The notes: generated by a model not told the origin, from the sequence alone. A DNA stretch of 64,000 bases from Streptomyces tanashiensis (GCF_014648895.1 NZ_BMRZ01000002.1:1101130-1165129); one strand, 5' to 3'. Positions 15,905 through 24,459 are shown, counted from the first letter of the stretch. Translations and numbers: made by a program.

Positions 15905-16333
15905 TCATCGTGCGGAGTCGTCCCGGGCGGGCAGCGGGCCGGCTTCGGCGCGCTCGCTCGCGTCGGCGTCCGCCAGCCAGAACAGCAGCGGGGACAGGGC
16001 GAGTTCGAGGGCGGCCAGCGCCAGCTGGAACCAGTGCGGCCGCCCCTCCACGGCGAGGGAGAGGAGCCTTCCGAGCGCTCCCAGCAGGAACACGGCGGTG
16101 AGCGCGCGCACGGCCCCGGCGGGGACGGGTGACCGCCTCGCCGCCCAGAGCCAGGCGAGACCGTACCCGGCGAAGGTCGCGCCGAGGAACCGGCCGAGGC
16201 TGTCGACCGTCGGACCGGCCGACTCGGCCCCCGGAATCGCGGCGTTGCCGAGGAGGACGTGGAGAAGTCCGATCGCCACGCACGCGTACCCCATGGCGAG
16301 GGCGAGCCCTCGAAGTGTCTTTGCTCTGGTCAT
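15905..16333 (-). CDS. DUF4345-type small integral membrane protein
   Basis: 142 residues with four hydrophobic segments: ALAMGYACVAIGLLHVLLG, FLGATFAGYGLAWLWAA, ALTAVFLLGALGRLLSLAV and LALAALELALSPLLFWL. The GxG-LH-LLG opening and the FLGATFAGYGLAWLWA and GRLLSL segments are those of the DUF4345 family, whose function is unknown. The ATG at 16333 is preferred; an upstream ATG at 16363 adds ten residues before the first helix. It is divergent from a TetR regulator that probably controls it. Confidence 0.75.
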   Translation of the reverse strand: MTRAKTLRGLALAMGYACVAIGLLHVLLGNAAIPGAESAGPTVDSLGRFLGATFAGYGLAWLWAARRSPVPAGAVRALTAVFLLGALGRLLSLAVEGRPHWFQLALAALELALSPLLFWLADADASERAEAGPLPARDDSAR

Positions 16334-16414
16334 GCCCGCGACCCCCATCGGTTGGACACGCATCCGCCGGTGGACACACCTCCAGGAGCAGTGCCCGCGT
16401 CAGAGTACGGCCGC

Positions 16415-16436
16415 TTACTGGACGTGTGTCAAGTAA
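16415..16436. promoter_or_regulatory. Probable TetR operator between divergent genes
   Basis: TTACTGGAC and GTCAAGTAA face each other across 4 bp; the arms match at 8 of 9 positions. The site ends 9 bp before the TetR start and lies in the DUF4345/TetR divergent promoter region. Confidence 0.55.
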
Positions 16437-16445
16437 CATGGCGGC

Positions 16446-17054
16446 GTGCCTCCTCGCAGACGACTCAGCCCCGCCGCACGCCGCGCCCAGCTCCTGGAGG
16501 TCGCCGCACGGCTGTTCGCGGCCCTGCCGTACGACGAGGTGCTCATGGAGGACGTCGCCGAGCGGGCCGGGGTCTCCCGCGCCCTGCTCTACCAGTACTT
16601 CCCCGGCAAGCGCGAGCTCTTCGCCGCGCTCTACCAGGAGGCCTCCGAGCAACTGCTCGCGCGGACACGGCTCGACCCCGCCGACACCCTGGTCGAACAG
16701 CTGACACAGGGACTGGACACGCACATCGAGTACTTCGCGGCGAACCGCAACACCGTGCTCGCGGCGAACCGCGTCCTGGCCGGCGACGTCCTCGTCCAGA
16801 CGATCATCACCGGTGAACTCGACGCCCTGCGGGCGCGGTTGCTCGGCGTGCTGCCGCTCGCCGACGACCGGACACGGGCGGCCGTGTCGGGGGCCCTGAA
16901 GAGCTGGCTGGTCTTCGTGCAGGTGCTGTGCGTGGACTGGCTGACCCACGAGACCTGTACGCGCACCGAACTGCGCGACGTGTGCGTCGGCGCCGTCGTG
17001 GGCGCCCTCAGGCCCCTCCTCGACGAGGACCCGGCCCCCGACTGGCCCCGCTGA
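16446..17054 (+). CDS. TetR family transcriptional regulator
   Basis: 202 residues. The N-terminal domain is complete: RRAQLLEVAARLFAALPYDEVLMEDVAERAGVSRALLYQYFPGKRELFAALYQ, followed by an all-helical ligand domain ending in ELRDVCVGAVVGALRPLLDED. The GTG at 16446 is the only start placed before the first helix. It probably represses itself and the divergent DUF4345 gene through the inverted repeat at 16415-16436. Confidence 0.92.
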   Translation: MPPRRRLSPAARRAQLLEVAARLFAALPYDEVLMEDVAERAGVSRALLYQYFPGKRELFAALYQEASEQLLARTRLDPADTLVEQLTQGLDTHIEYFAANRNTVLAANRVLAGDVLVQTIITGELDALRARLLGVLPLADDRTRAAVSGALKSWLVFVQVLCVDWLTHETCTRTELRDVCVGAVVGALRPLLDEDPAPDWPR

Positions 17055-17079
17055 CCACGCGGCGGCCCGGCGGCGCCCG

Positions 17080-18003
17080 TCAGAAGACCGAGAGACCCGT
17101 GATGGTCGTGAAGCGGTCCAGGGCCGTCACGCCCGCCACCGAGTTGCCCCGGCTGTCCAGGCCCGGGCTCCAGACGCACAGGGTGCAGCGGCCCGGGACG
17201 ACGGCGACGACCGCTCCGCCGACGCCGCTCTTCCCGGGGAGCCCGACGCGATAGGCGAAGTCACCGGCCGCGTCGTAGGTGCCGCAGGTGAGCATGACGG
17301 CGTTGACCTGCTTGGCCTGACTGCGGGTCAGCAGGCGGCTGCCGTCGGCGCGGAGCCCGTGCCGGGCCAGGAAGCCCGTGGCGAGGGCCAGGTCGGCGCA
17401 GGAGGCCTCCAGGGAGCACTGGCGGAAGTACTCGCGGAGCAGCGCGGGGACGGGACCCGTGATGTTGCCGTAGGAGGCCATGAAGTGGGCGAGGGCCGCG
17501 TTGCGGTCGCCGTGGGTCGCTTCGGAGGCGGCGACACCGGCGTCGAAGGAGAGGTCCGGGTTGCCGCTCTCGGCGCGCAGGAAGGCGAGCAGGCTGCCGG
17601 AGGCGTCACCGGTCAGGCGGTGCAGCCGGTCGGTGACGACGAGGGCGCCGGCGTTGATGAACGGGTTGCGGGGGATGCCGTGTTCGTACTCCAGCTGGAC
17701 GAGGGAGTTGAACGGGTCGCCGGAGGGCTCCCGGCCGACGTGGGCCCAGAGCGCGTCGCCCTCCCCGGCGAGGGCGAGCGCGAGGGTGAAGACCTTGGTG
17801 ACGGACTGCGTCGAGAAGGAGCGGCGCCAGTCCCCCACTCCGTAGACCGTGCCGTCGAGTTCCGCCACGGCCATGCCGAAGTCGCGCGGGTCGCCGGCCG
17901 CGAGGGCCGGGATGTAGTCGGCCGGGGTGCCGCGGTCGGTGAGGTCCGCGAGCTCCTCGGCGATGCGGTCGAGGACGGGCTGGAAGGAGGTCGTGCCGGT
18001 CAC
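17080..18003 (-). CDS. glsA: Glutaminase A
   Basis: 307 residues, the usual length for bacterial GlsA. The serine-dependent beta-lactamase-like fold is shown by the S-x-x-K motif in FSTQSVTK (S67, K70), YEHGIPRNPFINAGALVV, SYGNITGPVPALLREYFRQCS and PGKSGVGGAVVAVVPG. It hydrolyses glutamine to glutamate and ammonia in the cytoplasm. The GTG start overlaps the stop of the upstream hydrolase gene in a GTGA arrangement, so translation of the two should be coupled. The gene lies 25 bp from the convergent TetR gene. Confidence 0.93.
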   Translation of the reverse strand: MTGTTSFQPVLDRIAEELADLTDRGTPADYIPALAAGDPRDFGMAVAELDGTVYGVGDWRRSFSTQSVTKVFTLALALAGEGDALWAHVGREPSGDPFNSLVQLEYEHGIPRNPFINAGALVVTDRLHRLTGDASGSLLAFLRAESGNPDLSFDAGVAASEATHGDRNAALAHFMASYGNITGPVPALLREYFRQCSLEASCADLALATGFLARHGLRADGSRLLTRSQAKQVNAVMLTCGTYDAAGDFAYRVGLPGKSGVGGAVVAVVPGRCTLCVWSPGLDSRGNSVAGVTALDRFTTITGLSVF

Positions 18004-19166
18004 GCGCCGCCCCGCACTCTCCGGTCGTCGGCTCCGGCGGCGTCGGCAGTTCCGGCAGCGTCGGGGGTTCCAGCCGCGTCGGCGGCTCCGGCCGCGTCGG
18101 CGTTCTTGGAGACCGCTGCGGCCAGGCCGAGGTCGCCGCCTTCCGGCACGGCGAAGTAGCGGGCGACGTCGGCCTCCGAGACCTCGGCGAGGGTGGCCGG
18201 GTTCCAGCGGGGGGCGCGGTCCTTGTCGACGACCTGGGCGCGGATGCCCTCGACGAGGTCGGGGGTGGCGAGGGCCGCGCAGGAGACTCGGTACTCCAGG
18301 TCGAGGACCTCCTCCAGGCCGGCGAGGGCACGGGAGCGGCGGAGGGTGGCCAGGGTCGCCTTGAGGGCGGCCGGAGACCTCGCGAGGAGGGTCTCGGCCG
18401 TCTCCTTGGCGGCGGGCACGCCGGTGTCGAAGAGGCGCTCGACGATCTCCTCGACGGTCGGGGCGCTGTAGCAGGCGTCGATCCACTCGCGCTGCTCTGC
18501 GAGGACGCCCGCGGGCGGCGCGACGGCGTGGCGGGCGAGGGCCTCCGCGGCCGGCAGGTCCGCCAGGTCGCGGGCCAGGACGGGCAGTTCGGCCGAGGGC
18601 ACGAAGGAGTCGGCGAGGCCCGTGAGGATCGCGTCGGCGGCGCCGACGGGTGCGCCGGTGAGGGCGAGGTGGGTGCCGAGCTCGCCGGGGGCGCGGCCCA
18701 GGAGGTGGGTGCCGCCGACGTCGGGCACGAACCCGATCCCGGTCTCGGGCATGGCGACCCGGGAGCGTTCGGTGACGACGCGGACGGAACCGTGCGCGGA
18801 GACGCCGACGCCGCCGCCCATCACGATGCCGTCCATGAGGGCGACGTAGGGCTTCGGGTAGCGGGAGATCCGCGCGTTGAGCCGGTACTCGTCCCGCCAG
18901 AAGGCCGCGGAGGCCGATCCTCCCGCGCGTGCGTCGTCGTGGATGGCGCGGATGTCGCCGCCGGCGCAGAGGCCTCGCTCCCCGGCGCCTTCGATGACGA
19001 CGGTGGTGACGGCCGGATCGTGCTCCCACTCCGTGAGGGCGCCGTCGACGGCGAGGACCATGGCGTGGGTCAGCGCGTTGATGGCGCGGGGCCGGTTCAG
19101 GGTGATGAACCCGGCGCGGCCCTCCGTCCGGAGGAGCACGTCGGGAGTTCCGGTCGGCACGATCAC
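18000..19166 (-). CDS. Enoyl-CoA hydratase/isomerase family, 3-hydroxyisobutyryl-CoA hydrolase
   Basis: 388 residues, the length and layout of HIBCH rather than a plain crotonase. LNRPRAINALTHAMV, the oxyanion-hole segment RGLCAGGDIRAIHDDA, VMGGGVGVSAHGSVRVVTERSRVAMPETGIGFVPDVGGTHLL (with the Glu and Asp typical of hydrolases) and the C-terminal DKDRAPRWNPATLAEV are all present. It would release 3-hydroxyisobutyrate in valine breakdown. GTG 19166 is chosen because AAGGGA precedes it. The last ~35 residues are an odd low-complexity tail of repeated A-D-A-A-G units not found in the core family. It overlaps glsA. Confidence 0.87.
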   Translation of the reverse strand: MIVPTGTPDVLLRTEGRAGFITLNRPRAINALTHAMVLAVDGALTEWEHDPAVTTVVIEGAGERGLCAGGDIRAIHDDARAGGSASAAFWRDEYRLNARISRYPKPYVALMDGIVMGGGVGVSAHGSVRVVTERSRVAMPETGIGFVPDVGGTHLLGRAPGELGTHLALTGAPVGAADAILTGLADSFVPSAELPVLARDLADLPAAEALARHAVAPPAGVLAEQREWIDACYSAPTVEEIVERLFDTGVPAAKETAETLLARSPAALKATLATLRRSRALAGLEEVLDLEYRVSCAALATPDLVEGIRAQVVDKDRAPRWNPATLAEVSEADVARYFAVPEGGDLGLAAAVSKNADAAGAADAAGTPDAAGTADAAGADDRRVRGGA

Positions 19167-19434
19167 TCGGTCCCTTCGGGTGGCACGGCTCTGTGTCCCG
19201 GCCACCGTACCGGGGCGCGTCACACCCGCCCGGACGGGGTGGAGGGGCGGGAAGGACTCATCCGCTTCTCGCGGATCCTGATTGCACGGTGCGCGGTCCT
19301 GTGACGGCCGCTACTCCGCGTCCTCACACCGAGTCCTTCCCGTCACCTCCATGGAACCACCGGCGGGACGGGGGCGCGAACGCCGCCGCGCGCGGGGCGT
19401 GACCACCGGGTGGTCGCGCCCCGCGCCGACGGCC

Positions 19435-20118
19435 TCAGGCGGGGAGCAGGTCCTGCGGGATCCGCACCTGCCGGGGGGTGGAGAGGCGCAGTTCGATGAT
19501 GTCCCGGACCGTGGGCCATTCCTCGTCGAGGATCGAGTAGAACGCCGTGTCGCGGACGGCGCCGTCGAGCCCGCGGGAGTGGGCGCGGCGGATGCCCTCG
19601 CAGGTCGCTCCGAGGCGTTCGATGGCGATCCTGGACCGGGTGTTGCGGGCGTCGGCGCGCATGGTGATGCGGCGGACGCCCCAGGCCTCGAAGGCGTGCC
19701 GGAGCATGAGGTACTTGGCCTCGGTGTTGATCCCGGTGCCCCGGGCGTCTCCGGCGATCCAGGTGTTGCCGATCTCGGCGGCGTCCGGGACGGCGGTCAG
19801 CGGATCGCCGTGGGGCATGCCGGGAACGGGCGGCCAGACCAGCGGGCCTCGCCAGTAGTCGAGTTCGAGGAAACGGGTCGAGCCGATGACTCGCTCGTCG
19901 GCCGTACTGACCAGGGCGAAGGGCAGGCAACGGCCTGCCGCCTGATCGGTCAGGGCGCGGGCGATGTAATCGAGGGCCGATTCGAGGCCGTCGGGTACGG
20001 GGGTGAAGGCGTAGGCCGATCGGTCCGCCCCGCCGGCCCGGGCGAGGGCTTCGGCGTGCCGCATCGCCAGCGGCTCCAGGCGCACGGAGCGCCCGGTCAG
20101 GAGAACAGGTACTGGCAC
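19435..20118 (-). CDS. GNAT family N-acetyltransferase (RimJ/RimL type)
   Basis: 227 residues. GRSVRLEPLAMRHAEALARA, the VIGSTRFLELDYW beta-hairpin, AAEIGNTWIAGDARGTGINTEAKYLMLRHAFEAWGVRRITMRADARNTRSRIAIERLGATCEGIRR region and the closing DTAFYSILDEEWP strand define an Acetyltransf_3 protein. The acceptor is unknown. The GTG at 20118 follows GAGGATCC. Confidence 0.88.
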   Translation of the reverse strand: MPVPVLLTGRSVRLEPLAMRHAEALARAGGADRSAYAFTPVPDGLESALDYIARALTDQAAGRCLPFALVSTADERVIGSTRFLELDYWRGPLVWPPVPGMPHGDPLTAVPDAAEIGNTWIAGDARGTGINTEAKYLMLRHAFEAWGVRRITMRADARNTRSRIAIERLGATCEGIRRAHSRGLDGAVRDTAFYSILDEEWPTVRDIIELRLSTPRQVRIPQDLLPA

Positions 20119-20208
20119 GGATCCTCGGGTCTTTCACGGGCAGGGACGACTCCCGCCGCGGAGAGGCCGCGGCGGCAGCAGGAGGGGGTTCTCGTCCGGC
20201 GCCGAAAG

Positions 20209-20224
20209 TGTCGTGAGAACGACA
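20209..20224. promoter_or_regulatory. Short inverted repeat upstream of the GNAT gene
   Basis: TGTCGT-GAGA-ACGACA is a perfect 6-bp-arm dyad about 90 bp before the GNAT start. It could be an operator; nothing shows which protein would bind. Confidence 0.25.
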
Positions 20225-20405
20225 AATGAGCAGGTAAAACGGTTCGCCACCGGGTGCGAGGAGGATCAGTATGCAGCCACAACCGCTCCGAGAACAGAAC
20301 CCCGGGAGAACCCGCGTCCACGCATGGGTGAAGCCTGCCGTGCGACCGGGCCGACCGGTCTCACGGGACGGACGGGGCCGCCCGCCAGTCGGACGGCCCG
20401 TGGGC

Positions 20406-21107
20406 TCAGACGCAGGTGGGATGGCCCCAGCCGTCGGAGTTCTTCGCGATGGTCTCGCCCTTGTCGTAGGCACGACCACAGCGGCAGCGGCCCGGGAATT
20501 TCGCGTTCAGGGTGCCGCCGGACGGGCGACTCCTGCGGGCCGGACCCCCGCCGGCGCCCGCGGAGCCCGTGCGGGGCGCAGAGGAGCGCGCCCGGGGCGT
20601 GGAGGGGCGTGCGCTGGGCTCCGCCGGGGGCAGCTCGGCGCCGCCGCCGGAGGCGAGTGGCTCCTGCGTCCGGGCGGAGTGGCTGGCCGCGCGGTCGGCG
20701 GCGTCGTTGAGGGGGTCGCCGTCGACCTGGTGCGCGGGGACGTACACGAAGTCGACGTCCCGGCCGGTGAGCAGCGCGTCGATCCGTACGACCAGGTCCT
20801 TGTTGGCGACCGGGGTGCCCGCGGCGGTCTTCCAGCCCTTGCGGCGCCAGCCGGGGAGCCAGGTCGTGACGGCCTTCATGGCGTACTGCGAGTCCATGCG
20901 GACCTCGGCGGGCACGGCGGGGTCGAGGGCCTCCAGGAGGCGCTCCAGGGCCGTGAGTTCGGCCACGTTGTTGGTCGCCCGGCCGAGGGGTCCGGCCTCC
21001 CAGCGGTCGATCGCTCCGTCGGCGCGGCCGATGACCCATGCCCAGGCCGCGGGCCCGGGGTTTCCCTTCGACGCGCCGTCGCACGCCGCGATGATCTTCT
21101 CCACCAT
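20406..21107 (-). CDS. Ribonuclease HI with C-terminal Cys/His extension
   Basis: 233 residues. The RNase H fold occupies 1-140 with the four catalytic acids visible: D10 (AACDGASKGNPGP), E50 (NNVAELTALE), D72 (MDSQYAMK) and D135 (NDAADRAA). It cuts the RNA strand of RNA-DNA hybrids. A disordered Pro/Ser/Ala linker (~145-200) leads to a small terminal module with C208, C210, H229 and C232, which looks like a zinc-binding knuckle absent from E. coli RNase HI. The gene lies 64 bp downstream of the polynucleotide kinase gene on the same strand, which suggests a link to nucleic-acid repair. Confidence 0.88.
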   Translation of the reverse strand: MVEKIIAACDGASKGNPGPAAWAWVIGRADGAIDRWEAGPLGRATNNVAELTALERLLEALDPAVPAEVRMDSQYAMKAVTTWLPGWRRKGWKTAAGTPVANKDLVVRIDALLTGRDVDFVYVPAHQVDGDPLNDAADRAASHSARTQEPLASGGGAELPPAEPSARPSTPRARSSAPRTGSAGAGGGPARRSRPSGGTLNAKFPGRCRCGRAYDKGETIAKNSDGWGHPTCV

Positions 21108-21171
21108 CCCACGATCCTGACACGGCGGCGGGGGTGGGTGGTCCCACCCCCGCGGCGCCGGCCGTCGTGGG

Positions 21172-22089
21172 TCAGAAGTCGCCGTAGTTGACCTGCCAGG
21201 TGGGCAGGCCCATCCGGCGCCAGAGGGCGACGACGCGGTCACGGTCGTCGAGCGAGACGCGGACGTTGTAGCGGTGGCGCACCCGGGCGTCGAAGAGCTC
21301 GGCCTTCACGAGGTCGTCGCCGCGGCCGTCGCCGGACGCCCGCATCCACAGTTCGTCGTACGGCACCTCGTGGTGGGCGAGCCAGGACTCGGTGAGCGCG
21401 CGGTGGTCCTCGCTCCGGCCGGAGAGCAGCACGATCCGGTCCCGCTCGGTGTGCCGGAAGGCCCGCAGGGCGTCCCGCACCGAGACGTTGAGCAGGTCGC
21501 GGTCGCAGTGCCTGAAGTCGTACGGGCCCCGGTCGACGCGCAGGGCGAGGGTGCCGTCGATGTCGCACATGACGGCGGTGGGGAGGCTCGGGTCGGGGAC
21601 ATAGGGCTCTCCGACGGTGGGGCGGTCGTTGAGCCAGTCCGCGGTGAGCCGCCAGCCGCCCCGGGTGGCCTTGGTGTGCTTCTCGGCCAGGATGCGGATG
21701 ATCTCCTCGCCGACGGGCCGCTCGCGGGCGGCGTCGCGGCGGACGCACTCGTCGACGGGGACGTCGGTGAAGTCGTGGACGGCGAAGGTGGCGAGGCCGC
21801 CCACGGCGGCCTTCAGCCGCTTCGGGATGTGCGGGGTCAGATGGGTGTTGTCGACGACGACGTCGAAGCCGTCGTCGACGGCGGCGCGGACGGCGGCGTC
21901 CTGGATGCCGAGCACGGTCTGCTCGTGCTTGTGGGACCGGCCGCGGTCCGGCGAGGGGACGTCGAGCATGGAGCGGAGGTCGTCGAGGTTGACGCGCCGC
22001 ACGCGTCCCTCGGCGGCCGCCTGGAGGGCGCGGGCGGCCGTCGTCTTCCCGGAGGCCGGGAGGCCGGTCATGACATGGACGACAGGCAC
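21172..22089 (-). CDS. Polynucleotide 5'-kinase/3'-phosphatase (T4 PseT-like)
   Basis: 305 residues, close to the 301 of T4 Pnkp and with the same domain order. The kinase P-loop GLPASGKTT is at 9-17, NLDDLRSML at 34-42 and the lid VRRDAARERPVG near 116-127. The HAD phosphatase begins with CDIDGT (D176, D178), continues with LLSGRSEDHRALTESWL, and ends with VSLDDRDRVVALWRRMGLPTWQVNYGDF. Such enzymes heal broken RNA ends (5'-OH to 5'-P, removal of 3' or cyclic phosphates) for an RNA ligase. The GTG start is 2 bp after the stop of the RNA ligase gene, so the two are one operon. Confidence 0.9.
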   Translation of the reverse strand: MPVVHVMTGLPASGKTTAARALQAAAEGRVRRVNLDDLRSMLDVPSPDRGRSHKHEQTVLGIQDAAVRAAVDDGFDVVVDNTHLTPHIPKRLKAAVGGLATFAVHDFTDVPVDECVRRDAARERPVGEEIIRILAEKHTKATRGGWRLTADWLNDRPTVGEPYVPDPSLPTAVMCDIDGTLALRVDRGPYDFRHCDRDLLNVSVRDALRAFRHTERDRIVLLSGRSEDHRALTESWLAHHEVPYDELWMRASGDGRGDDLVKAELFDARVRHRYNVRVSLDDRDRVVALWRRMGLPTWQVNYGDF

Positions 22090-22091
22090 GG

Positions 22092-23300
22092 TCAGTTCTC
22101 CTGGTCGTGGGCGAAGGGGTCGGTGGCCTCGGGACGCAGCTGTCGCCAGACGAGGAGGTCGGTCGGGCGTCCGTCGAGGCGCAGGAAGAGGGTGGCGCGC
22201 AGGGCACGGTCGGCGAGGCCCGCGGCGGCGCGGGCGAAGGCCGCCCGGTCGCCGGTGAGGTGGGCGAGGCGGGAGAAGGCCTCGTCGACGGCCCGCTCGC
22301 GGTCCGCCGCGGCCGTTTCGAGCCGGGTGATCACCTCGCGCACCCAGACGTCGAACTCGTCCGGGACCTGCTCGAGGAGGGCGTCGAGGGGCTTGCCGCC
22401 GGAGGCCTCGACGTCGGTGACGGCGCAGCCGAGGCCCTTGGCCACCTCACCGGCCGGCAGGGCGGCGAAGCGCTGGATGCCGTGGCCGCGCCAGATGTCC
22501 CGCTCGGTGACGCCGGTGAGCACCTTGTGCAGGCGCACGTACTCGCTGAGCTTGGCCTTGGCGCGCAGGCCCGAGGCGAAGCGCAGGACGAAGCCCTCGG
22601 CGTCGGTGCCGGTGGCCGAGTGGCCGCCGGGCAGGGTGTTGGACTCGGTCAGGGCGACGAGCTCGTCGAGGCCCATGGCGGGCCAGGTGCGGACGACGGA
22701 GCCCAGGGGCTTCCATCCCTCGGCGGCATCGGCGAGGGGCAGCTCGGTGCCGTCGGGGCCGAAGGCGGCGAGCAGCACGAGGTCGCGGCGCTCGCCGTAG
22801 TTCACGACGATGCGGTTGCCCGGGTAGAGCATCTCGGCGAGGTAGGTCACGCCGGGTGTCAGGCCCGTGGTGTCGGCGGCGTCCAGGCGGCGCTGGGCCC
22901 AGGTGGCCTGGCCGCTGGTGAAGGAGCCCTTGGAGGCCACGTGCCAGCGGTCGGCGTAGTGGAAGAGCACGGCGAGGCTGCCGTCGACCTTGTCGTAGAC
23001 CTCGAAGGGTTCGTCGGGCAGCGGGGGCGCGTACGGGCGTCCGCCCGCGTGTTCGGAGAGGTTGAAGAACTTGGGGAGGGGGAGTGCGACGATCCGCCCG
23101 GTGGCGTCGTCGGCGACGAGGCCGCGGCAGCGTGTGGTGGCCTGGTTCCAGTGCTGGGCGTACTGGCACGCGCGCGTGTACGTGTAGATCGACAGTGGCA
23201 GCTCGGGGTGCCGCTTGCGTGTGATGTGCCCGTCGGCGAGTGCGGTGGCGAGCTCGTCGGACGGCATCAGGTCGTGCAGAGTCAGGGTCGCCTGGCTCAT
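22092..23300 (-). CDS. T4 Rnl1-like RNA ligase
   Basis: 402 residues. The nucleotidyltransferase signature KVDGS (K104 as the likely AMP-bound lysine) is flanked by Rnl1-type motifs: RGLV at 59-62, PKFFNLSE at 76-83, SKGSFTSGQA, LAEMLYPGNRIVVNY, and EGFVLRFASGLRAKAKLSEYVRLHK carrying the motif IV and V residues. It seals 5'-phosphate to 3'-OH RNA ends with ATP. Paired with the kinase-phosphatase directly downstream it reproduces the T4 pair that repairs tRNA cut by anticodon nucleases. The ATG at 23300 follows a GGGAGGGA box; an upstream ATG at 23360 has no such box. Confidence 0.9.
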   Translation of the reverse strand: MSQATLTLHDLMPSDELATALADGHITRKRHPELPLSIYTYTRACQYAQHWNQATTRCRGLVADDATGRIVALPLPKFFNLSEHAGGRPYAPPLPDEPFEVYDKVDGSLAVLFHYADRWHVASKGSFTSGQATWAQRRLDAADTTGLTPGVTYLAEMLYPGNRIVVNYGERRDLVLLAAFGPDGTELPLADAAEGWKPLGSVVRTWPAMGLDELVALTESNTLPGGHSATGTDAEGFVLRFASGLRAKAKLSEYVRLHKVLTGVTERDIWRGHGIQRFAALPAGEVAKGLGCAVTDVEASGGKPLDALLEQVPDEFDVWVREVITRLETAAADRERAVDEAFSRLAHLTGDRAAFARAAAGLADRALRATLFLRLDGRPTDLLVWRQLRPEATDPFAHDQEN

Positions 23301-23480
23301 GGGGGTCCCTCCCGTGTGTTCCGTTGATCCATTCTCGGGCGGGAGGGCCGGGGAGGACACCGAATTTCCCCGGTGAGGGGGCCCACCGGGCTCCCGAGCC
23401 GGGGCGTGTCGGTGGTGCCCCGTAGACTCGCCGTCTGCCCGTCGGTGACGGATCCGGCGCAGTCAGAGGAAGCGAGCCCC

Positions 23481-23753
23481 ATGAACCACGCGGACGGCAC
23501 GGCACCGATCTATGCCGAGCTCATACGGGAGCGGGGGGACGTTCCCGGTGACGTCCGTCAGGTCGCCGAGGAGGTTCTGCGGGATCTGAGCCGTGTGATC
23601 CAGATGCCTCCGCAGGGGATCCCGGGGCCGCAGGGCGCCGTCGTGCACGCCGGTGCCCCGCACCCGGGTGTCGCCGGCCCGATGGGCGTCGGCGGACCCG
23701 CGGGCATGGTGGGCCAGGCGGGCGCCGTCGTCCCGCACCGGCCGATGCTCTGA
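23481..23753 (+). CDS. Small hypothetical protein with Gly/Pro/Ala-rich tail
   Basis: 90 residues. The first ~40 residues look folded (PIYAELIRERGDVPGDVRQVAEEVLRDLSRVIQ, a helix pair), the rest is a flexible stretch of Gly, Pro, Ala, Val and His (PGPQGAVVHAGAPHPGV, VGGPAGMVGQAG). No signal peptide or membrane segment. The ATG has GAGG about 12 nt upstream. It is divergent from the RNA ligase gene, with about 180 bp between them. I do not recognise the family. Confidence 0.6.
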   Translation: MNHADGTAPIYAELIRERGDVPGDVRQVAEEVLRDLSRVIQMPPQGIPGPQGAVVHAGAPHPGVAGPMGVGGPAGMVGQAGAVVPHRPML

Positions 23754-23825
23754 CCCCGTTCCCGGACTCCGATGCGGGCTTCCGGCCCGTTGTCAGTGGC
23801 GTACGCCATGCTGCGTTCCGAAGTG

Positions 23826-23845
23826 GCCCGCGCCGCGGCGCGGGC
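23826..23845. terminator. 20-bp GC palindrome
   Basis: Perfect palindrome GCCCGCGCCG/CGGCGCGGGC about 70 bp after the small hypothetical gene and 32 bp before the dienelactone hydrolase start. Probably a terminator or a leader hairpin. Confidence 0.4.
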
Positions 23846-23877
23846 GGGTCTCGCACGGTGACACAGGGGATGACGAC

Positions 23878-24459
23878 ATGGCCGAGGTACTGCTCTTCCA
23901 CCACGCGCTGGGGCTGACGGAGGGCGTCCACGCGTTCGCCGACGGGCTGCGACGGGCCGGGCACACGGTGCACGTGCCCGATCTGTACGAGGGGCGGACG
24001 TTCGCGGACGTCGAAGCCGGCGCGGCGTACGCCCAGGAGGCCGGCTTCGGCACGATCGTCGCGCGGGGCGAGCGGGCGGCCGAAGGGCTGCCGGAGGCGA
24101 TCGTGTACGCCGGGTTCTCGCTCGGCGTGCTGCCCGCGCAGAAGCTGGCGCAGACCCGGCCCGGGGCCGTCGGCGCGCTGCTGATCAGTGCCTGTGTGCC
24201 GGTGACCGAGTTCGGCGCGGCCTGGCCGGAGGGCGTGCCCGTGCAGGTGCACGGGATGGACGCCGATCCCTTCTTCGCCGGCGAGGGCGACCTGGCGGCG
24301 GCCCGCGACCTGGTGGCGGGCGCCGCGGACCGGGAGCTGTTCCTGTACCCGGGGACGGCCCACCTGTTCGCCGAGCGCGGTACGGCCGACCACGTGCCCG
24401 AGGCGGCCGCGCTGTGCGCCGAGCGGGTGCTGTGCTTCCTGGACGCGCTCAAGGGCTGA
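23878..24459 (+). CDS. Dienelactone hydrolase family protein
   Basis: 193 residues of alpha/beta-hydrolase fold in the short dienelactone hydrolase form: HHALGLTEGVHAFADGLRRAGHTVHVPDLYEGRTF, the nucleophile elbow GFSLG (Ser instead of the Cys of classical DLH), an acid in HGMDADPFF and a His in GTAHLFAE. It probably hydrolyses a small ester or lactone in the cytoplasm. The substrate cannot be named. ATG at 23878, with AGGGGATGA upstream. Confidence 0.85.
   Translation: MAEVLLFHHALGLTEGVHAFADGLRRAGHTVHVPDLYEGRTFADVEAGAAYAQEAGFGTIVARGERAAEGLPEAIVYAGFSLGVLPAQKLAQTRPGAVGALLISACVPVTEFGAAWPEGVPVQVHGMDADPFFAGEGDLAAARDLVAGAADRELFLYPGTAHLFAERGTADHVPEAAALCAERVLCFLDALKG

Noticed and set aside
20271..21191. 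Plus-strand frame with a very good GAGGAGG ribosome-binding site before an ATG at 20271
   Set aside because: The first 45 codons have low GC in third positions and the rest is antisense to RNase HI. The Shine-Dalgarno match looks accidental.
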